NCBI RefSeq assembly: GCF_035594125.1
Contig: NW_026973746.1
Location: forward strand, 276,001 to 340,000
Direction: 5' to 3'
From: Scylla paramamosain
Lineage: Eukaryota > Arthropoda > Malacostraca > Decapoda > Portunidae
Length of the DNA: 64,000 nt
Made by a program: the position numbers and the translations under genes. Below, piece after piece: positions 57,846 to 64,000 of this stretch. Below the pieces are notes generated by a model. It made no database searches and was not told the DNA's origin. It worked only from the letters and a program-made list of their open reading frames with translations. The stretch's first letter is position 1; the number at the start of each line of letters is the position of its first letter.

Positions 57846-58302
57846 GTTACTGGTGCTCTCCAAATTATTTGAAAAAAATTGTATGTCAACAACTTTTAGA
57901 ATTTTCAGAGGATAACAAATACATTTCTAACAGCCAGCATGGTTTTAGACCTCATCTCTCAACTGAGTCTGCGCTAACTATTATAACAGATAATATTTAC
58001 AATAATATTGACCACAAGAGAGTGTCATTGTTGACGCAGTGTGATTTGTCTAAGGCATTGGACAGTGTCAGCCATGATAACCTCCTGGCAAAGTGTTCTC
58101 ACCTCAACATAGACTCCTTCAACAACTATTTATACAATATGACTCTGTCAGTCAAACTGCAAAAGTAAATGTCCATTTCGGTGTCCCTCAAGGCTCCACC
58201 CTTGGACCAGTACTGTCCACTATACATGTTAATGACATGGCTAAGTGCACCAGTGACTGTATTTTAGTTCAGTACGCGAATGACACTCAGTTTCTTCTCT
58301 AG
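57846..58302 (+). pseudogene. LINE C reverse transcriptase, palm part
   Basis: 57869-58168 encodes KKIVCQQLLEFSEDNKYISN, QHGFRPHLSTESALT, CDLSKALDSVSHDNLLAKC. After a frameshift 58156-58302 gives FGVPQGSTLGPVLSTIHVND and QYANDTQFLL, where the catalytic YADD has become YAND. Decayed. Confidence 0.82.
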
Positions 58303-58305
58303 GTG

Positions 58306-59322
58306 TGCTACAGCACACCTAGAGAACATCATTAAAGAAGACCAAACCATTCTTGTTAAGGCAAAAGAATATTTTCTCAAGAATGGATTAATGACCAACA
58401 CTAATATAACACTGTGCATATTTCTCGGTGGCAGACACTTGCTGTCATAGGTGCCTCAAGACACTGTCATTAAATATGATAGTACTTTTTATATAATTTA
58501 TTTATTTATTTATTTTTTCACTATAATCTTGGTTTTACTATGGCTTATGACAACGTATTATTAAATTTTACTAAAATTTTATTTATCTGTATTTGCACTT
58601 TAATTTCGTGCTTTACCTTTGTGTTACTCTATGCTCTCTTACTATAGACTTTTATTTGTCCAGTTAAATGTTTACCGATGTTTAGCTAATTTTACAATGA
58701 CTTTTACATGTTGTGATATCAGTCATTAGGGCAATGATGTACACAAAAGAATGAAAACAATTTCCCATCCAGCGGTGTAGAGCACAACCATTGGGCTCTC
58801 GCAGAGTTTTGAGCTTCAGAGATTTGAATGTTAAGCAATTTCTCGATGTGCGTGGTGCTTCCATTGTTGCATTGCTGACACCTTCTCTCGTCAGTCGCCT
58901 TCCATCAATAATTAACCTCTCTATAAAGAGTTGCATAGTGATAAGACCACCATAGATGACAGTGAAGGAAGGAATGTGAAGCAGCACAGAGACGGACAGA
59001 CATGGACACGTGGGAACACGAGGGAGGCTGCAGGAAGGCGTATATATTATGTGGGCGATGTGTGAACCGCTGATTGTATAAGCAAAGGGAAATACTCACT
59101 TTATTCCACTGTGACTGCTTTTAGCCAAAGGGATTGTTAATACTGCTGCTACTAATAATAATATTAATAACAACAATATACCTCGTAATGAAAATTATCG
59201 AACTTGTACCAAGTCGCAAATTTATGTAACCTCTTTTTTTTTATTGCCATTTAATGGCATTCGAGACTTTACAATACGTCTAAGTCTTCAGTGTCCATAA
59301 CACTGCTAGCACTACTTGTAGC

Positions 59323-59359
<37 letters not shown>

Positions 59360-60378
59360 ATAAGTACTTATCATCAGCCACTTGGCGTAATGATTGTTAC
59401 ACTGAGTTCATAATATGTTAGTATATCTAGAAATTGCTCAGTTTTTTTTTTTTGTGATGAGACAGAAAACGATCCCTTGTGTAAGATAAACTATAGTATA
59501 TCTATCCCTGTGTTTGTTAAGCTGAAGCACTACACGTTACGTAGTGGAATTTGAAAATAAAAGGAATTCGAATTGCTACATCAAAACAATGAACACTAAT
59601 GAAAAGTTAAATGCTAGGAAGACTGGTGCAGAGAAAGATACAGGCGGTGTTTCCAGGCGGTTCCTCCTTTGAAGACCAAGAGATTGATCTCAAAGTGTGA
59701 GACCTGCTGGATCACATTTGACAGTCACACACAACATCCTTCATGTTTTCTCTAATGCTAACTCGCTTGAAGAGGGCAGAACAGGCAGGCAGAGCTCACT
59801 GCCTTAATGAATGATTGCCTCACAGACACACGCACATTTGAGGGCAACAAACACAGAGGCAACACCCGAGGCGCTCACAGCAAAAGGTTCCCACCTCGCC
59901 TCGCTGGCAAACTGATTCCTCGACTCGCGTCAACCCAACTCATTTTTCATCGCAAGTCGGCAATTTTCTTTTCGCTGCAAAATTAAATCACTTTCGGAAA
60001 CTTGGGACCAAATTTACTGAGGCCGGGGAAAGACTTGGTGGACGCGGTGGAGGAGCAGGCGGCCGACTGCAGCTGGCTGGATCTGGGCCCAAGGTCCACG
60101 CCAGCCTCCTCTTCTGCTCCACCTACGAAATTGTTAGCGTCACTTGCAGCCCCTGACAGCCCAAGGAGACGCCACCACACACCCTACGGCAAATACTGCC
60201 AGCCCAGGAGCCCTTTAGGGGAGGACTGTGCTTCCTCCATGGCAGTGTCCGGCGAATGGTGGGTGGCTCTTGGTCACCATGACCTCGCGTTCACTGTGAG
60301 GGGCTGCAAGCGTCCACGCCATTGCCCATTGGATTTAAATGGACCCTGAAGGAGAGAAGGGTTCGCCTCTATGTATCG
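58306..60378. other. Unassigned sequence, no gene accepted
   Basis: AT-rich to 59.6 kb with (AGT)n at about 59325-59360. GC-rich from 59.98 to 60.35 kb with a 115-codon frame (60002-60349) rich in Ser, Pro and Ala that I do not recognise. Confidence 0.45.
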
Positions 60379-60965
60379 TGTATCATCATTGTGGAACGCA
60401 TCGTGTATCATCATTGTGGAACGCATCGTGTATCATCATTGTGGAACGCATCGTGTATTATCATCGTGGAACGCATCGTGTATTATCATCGTGTATTATC
60501 ATCGTGTATCATCATCGTGTATTATCATCGTGTATTATCATCGTGGAACGCATCGTGTATTATCATCGTGTATTATCATCGTGTATTATCATCGTGTATT
60601 ATCATCGTGTATTATCATCGTGTATTATCATCGTGTATCATCATCGTGTATTATCATCGTGTATTATCATCGTGGAACGCATCGTGTATTATCATCGTGT
60701 ATTATCATCGTGTATTATCATCGTGTATTATCATCGTGTATTATCATCGTGTATTATCATCGTGTATTATCATCGTGGAACGCATCGTGTATTATCATCG
60801 TGTATTATCATCGTGGAACGCATCGTGTATTATCATCGTGTATTATCATCGTGTATTATCATCGTGTATTATCATCGTGGAACGCATCGTGTATTATCAT
60901 CGTGTATTATCATCGTGGAACGCATCGTGTATTATCATCGTGTATTATCATCGTGGGACGCATTG
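60379..60965. repeat. Two-unit minisatellite: 13 bp and 12 bp units
   Basis: 587 bp built entirely from unit A, TGTATTATCATCG (35 copies including C and TTG variants), and unit B, TGGAACGCATCG (11 copies, the last changed to TGGGACGCATTG). Numbers of A units before each B are 1,1,1,1,5,9,7,2,4,2,2. The first three A units share ATCATCATTG. A 13 bp period rotates through all frames, giving three overlapping long frames that are not genes. Confidence 0.97.
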
Positions 60966-61026
60966 CATCATGTAATCATCGTTGTATCATCGCTTTACTT
61001 ACACTAACACAACACAAAACAACACA

Positions 61027-61440
61027 ACACACGGAAGAGAACCTTTTTGGGGAGAAAGGAGCTTCTTTCATCACACACAACACAACACAACACACAACAC
61101 AACACAACACACAACACACAACACAACACACACGGAAGAGGACCTCTTTGGGGAGAGAGGATCATCTTTCATCACACACAACACAACACAACACAACACA
61201 CAACACAACACAACACACACACGGAAGAGGACCTCTTTGGGGAGAGAGGATCATCTTTCATCACACACAACACAACACAACACAACACACACACGGAAGA
61301 GGACCTCTTTGGGGAGAGAGGATCATCTTTCATCACACACAACACAACACAACACAACACACACACGGAAGAGGACCTCTTTGGGGAGAGAGGATCATCT
61401 TTCATCACACACAACACAACACAACACAATACACAAACAC
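61027..61440. repeat. 72 bp tandem repeat with CAACA spacer, five units
   Basis: GGAAGAG at 61033, 61134, 61223, 61295 and 61367 marks five copies. Each has CCT(C/T)TTTGGGGAGA, then AGGATCATC and TTTCATCACAC, followed by ACACAACACA spacer. Spacings of 101, 89, 72 and 72 bp show the spacer shortening and the array homogenising rightward. More CAACA and (CA)n (61490-61522) follows. Confidence 0.92.
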
Positions 61441-61482
61441 AACACAACACACAACACAACACAACACAACACAAACACAACA

Positions 61483-61524
<42 letters not shown>

Positions 61525-61635
61525 ATATTATCTAATAAAATAACATCATAACTACAAACACAGCAACAATAGTGAGTGATCATGACAATATGTACTGCTA
61601 CAAACGGTTCCTGGCTGCAATGACTCAAATTCCAT

Positions 61636-61842
61636 TCACATTGTGTCACCCGCCTGCAGCTCAGCAAAATAATCTTTCAAGACATCACTGCCATCAGCGG
61701 AATCACTGTTGAAGAGAAACTGATTCCGTGTCCGTTTCAGTGCCACAGTAACCTCTCCATGGTGAAGGTATCCTTTGAAGGACTGAGTTACCTCCTGCAG
61801 ATGCTTTCTCACTTCAGTCACAAAGAGCAATTCATACGTTTG
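61636..61842 (-). CDS. Protein-like open frame, unidentified
   Basis: 67 codons on minus ending ...LKDYFAELQAGDTM-stop, containing FVTEVRKHLQEVTQSFKGYL and GEVTVALKRTRNQFLFNSD. Unlike neighbouring frames the composition is balanced and looks like real protein, for example a last exon or a retrocopy fragment. A TGA lies in frame just upstream of YELLF and I see no AG acceptor after it, so a spliced exon needs special pleading. I do not recognise the family. Confidence 0.3.
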   Translation of the reverse strand, partial: QTYELLFVTEVRKHLQEVTQSFKGYLHHGEVTVALKRTRNQFLFNSDSADGSDVLKDYFAELQAGDTM

Positions 61843-61921
61843 TCAGGAAATGCAGAGTTCAGACCATCACGGCTCCTGGCTTGTAGTCCCTTAGTAGCAC
61901 TGCTGTTACCGCTTGCGGGGG

Positions 61922-62065
61922 AGGAAGTGAAAGAGTGAAGATGAGAAGATGAAGGAGTGAAGATGAGAGGATAGAGGAGGCGGGGAAGGAAGGGGAGGAA
62001 GTGAAGGAGTGAAGATGAGAAGGAAGAAGTGAAGGAGTGAAGATGAGAGGGAAGAGGAGGAGCAG
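61922..62065. repeat. GA-rich imperfect minisatellite
   Basis: GTGAAGGAGTGAAGATGAGA-type unit repeated about four times with variable GGAGG-rich filler. Confidence 0.75.
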
Positions 62066-63411
62066 GTGGGAGAGTGAGTCGTGAGGGTGTTTACACTAAA
62101 AGCTGGTGACCTATGGTTAGTGCCATAATGAAACCCTTGTGGTGGTCAGGTGTTGTGGTGCTCGCCACACTCCTAACGGCAGAAGGGTGGTCGCCACCAA
62201 CACACACAGACCTGTGTTCTGCACCCGTCGCCCACGCTCATTCACAAAGCCCCAATACGTGTCACGATCCCTGTTATCTTTCCAAGAAAGTGGACGGCAC
62301 ACTGATCCCAGAAAGTTCTAAAGGTGTGGATTTTTAAAGGCCTCGAGCACCTAGCCAACCTATCAGAAATCGCCAGCTATCAAACCCTCTCACAAACCCT
62401 CACCTCGGCACAGCACGCCAGAAATCACCTCACTGCCTGATCAATGTTGGGGAGGAAAACACACTTATTCTGTATAATAACAGGATATACTAATAATAAT
62501 GTTAACTCACAAACAAATTGAGGTAGTACACATTAAAGGAAATTAGGGAACAAATTTCTAGCCTAGACCAACACAGGATAAATCCCACTCACTCACTCAC
62601 CATAGATTCCCCCTTTTACTGAGGCTCTTATATCGCCTCCCTTATTGCTCAGAGGCTATGCACATCAATACCTGACATTCCCGTCACTTCACAAACCACT
62701 AAAACCCTTTTACTCCTTCAAAGGCCGCTGAAATATTTTCCCCAGCTGCGGGAATTTCCCCAGACGCTGTCACCGCGTCCCCAAATAACAATTCCCGTAT
62801 TTTACCTCCTCAAACCTCACAAGACATCACCACCATCACCATAGATCACCTGTAACGCCACAACACCTTCCCCAAGGACACCAATAACACCACAACACCA
62901 CCGCAGCCCCAACCACAAAATGGCCGCCTCTCACCCCGACACTGTCCCCTCAGGACACCATCCCCTCAGCGTTACATAACCAACACAACTCACCAGCCAC
63001 GCTGCAGCGGACAAGAGCTCTTGGTACCACAACAGACTCACCAGCCTGATCCTGGATATCAAGGTTATACCGCCACATCACCAATATACGTAAGTGTACA
63101 ATACATTAAGTGTGCAGCAGACAGAGCGTGATGACATTTGTAATGAGCACCTCAAAGTGATGCTACAAAAGTGACGCTACAACAAAACAACATACTTGTG
63201 GTGTTGAGTGTTTTATATAATTATAGACGTGACCGGACTCAGAATAAACTGTACCGTGTGCAGCACTGAGGGTTCATTACACCTGTCACACCGAGCAGCG
63301 CCATCAGGCTGCCACAATTGCCGTCACCGTCACGTCTCGTACCTGTGTCCACAGTTACACAGCAGGGTAAATACAGAATCACGTCCACTTCCTTCTGGTA
63401 AATGAAACTTC
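62066..63411. other. Unassigned sequence, C/A-rich in the middle
   Basis: 62.58-63.05 kb is C/A-rich (CACC-rich) on the + strand. No frame above 75 codons and no domain. Confidence 0.45.
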
Positions 63412-63466
63412 CAGACAACTATCCACTCTTCTTCAGTGACATTCAGCTGTCCCCCTCTTCTAATTG
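63412..63466 (+). mobile_element. LINE A scrap (~55 bp)
   Basis: CCAGACAACTATCC, CTCTTCTTCAGTGACATTCA and GCTGTCCCCCTCTTCTA match LINE A copies near 30660-30690 (reverse) and 51140-51195. Confidence 0.65.
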
Positions 63467-63508
63467 ATTAACTAATTAATTAGAATTAATAAAATTGAAG
63501 AAACTACT

Positions 63509-63544
<36 letters not shown>

Positions 63545-63561
63545 AACAACAAACAACAAAC

Positions 63562-63639
<78 letters not shown>
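63509..63639. repeat. (AAC)n then (AAT)n
   Basis: AAC units at 63509-63555 grade into (AAT)n at 63562-63639. Confidence 0.97.
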
Positions 63640-63640
<1 letters not shown>

Positions 63641-64000
63641 TATTCCCTGGTATCTATATAGGCCTACCATTCTCTCTTGCATTCTCTCCACAGGCCAATT
63701 AAAGCATCACAACACAAACATGTACTATCCAGGCAACTCTCTCAAAACAGCAGTTCTTTTCACCTCGTCATTTCTTATTCTATCGATCCCACCACGTTAC
63801 TCCACACACACACACACACACACACACACTCCTCCAACACTTGGTTTCCAGCACACTTAACAGTTTCTTCTCCGCTATTCCCGTGTTCCATGTTTCAGCA
63901 CCACACAGCACAGCGGATACCACTATTCCCACATATAACTCTCTCTCTCTCTCTCTCTCTGTACACTCACACCCAGTGTCCTTTGCTTGAGGATCTTTCT
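63640..64000. other. Unassigned sequence with small (CA)n and (CT)n
   Basis: (CA)n at about 63803-63829 and (CT)n at about 63940-63960. Nothing else recognised. Confidence 0.45.

Larger units (their letters stand above)
55205..58305 (+). mobile_element. LINE C, CR1/jockey-superfamily-like, split by LINE B
   Basis: Plus-strand element in two parts (55205-56945 and 57846-58305). In order it shows a zinc-knuckle-like region, an endonuclease region, and reverse transcriptase fingers, then the LINE B insertion, then palm motifs. It ends soon after the catalytic motif, so thumb and 3' UTR are not seen. Clade assignment is by general look only. Confidence 0.8.

Noticed and set aside
60002..60349. 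115-codon Ser/Pro/Ala-rich frame
   Set aside because: GC-rich composition, no domain; the antisense strand is also open over part of it.
60322..61525. Regular short repeats and very long overlapping frames, superficially like a CRISPR array or a repetitive secreted protein
   Set aside because: Units are contiguous with no spacers, and a 13 bp period makes every frame open. It is a eukaryotic minisatellite.

Overview
The window reads as intergenic DNA from a large, repeat-rich animal genome, most likely a decapod crustacean such as a crab. That is an inference from very dense dinucleotide microsatellites (GA/TC, CA/TG, TA), crab/shrimp-like non-LTR retrotransposon remnants and tRNA-derived SINEs. 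I see no convincing host protein-coding gene. The proteins that can be defended belong to mobile elements. Most other open frames are microsatellites read in frame (Ser-Leu, Thr-His, Cys-Val, Ile-Tyr, Arg-Glu).

Region by region: 1-23.4 kb is microsatellites and diverged short tandem repeats. It contains four copies, all between 8.5 and 13.2 kb, of a ~200 bp fold-back (inverted-repeat) element with termini near ATTCTGAAAC. 23.5-26.65 kb holds the best preserved retrotransposon (LINE D, minus strand): an endonuclease plus reverse transcriptase frame of about 1,000 codons broken by a single TGA and flanked on both sides by (CA)n. 28.9-29.5 kb has two tRNA-like SINE heads. 30.0-33.6 kb holds a decayed jockey-like LINE (LINE A) beside the 5' half of another LINE (LINE E). 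33.6-36.4 kb is a palindromic block of (TA)n arrays into which an intact DD41D Tc1/mariner transposon has inserted. 38-43.4 kb has an 83 bp tandem duplication, a third SINE and 3' fragments of LINE A and LINE B, several abutting trinucleotide arrays. 50.1-51.7 kb is another LINE A copy. 55.2-58.3 kb is LINE C, split by a 5'-truncated LINE B. 60.4-61.4 kb contains a two-unit minisatellite (13 bp and 12 bp units) and a 72 bp tandem repeat.

The main theme is interplay between retroelements and simple repeats: elements inserted into microsatellites, TA arrays growing from poly(A) tails or 5' leaders, and trinucleotide arrays expanding inside older tandem units. The only intact protein gene is the mariner transposase. 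The LINE D polyprotein is one stop codon from intact. Family letters A-E are my own labels. Homologies were judged by eye without alignment software, and boundaries are good to a few bases at best unless stated.
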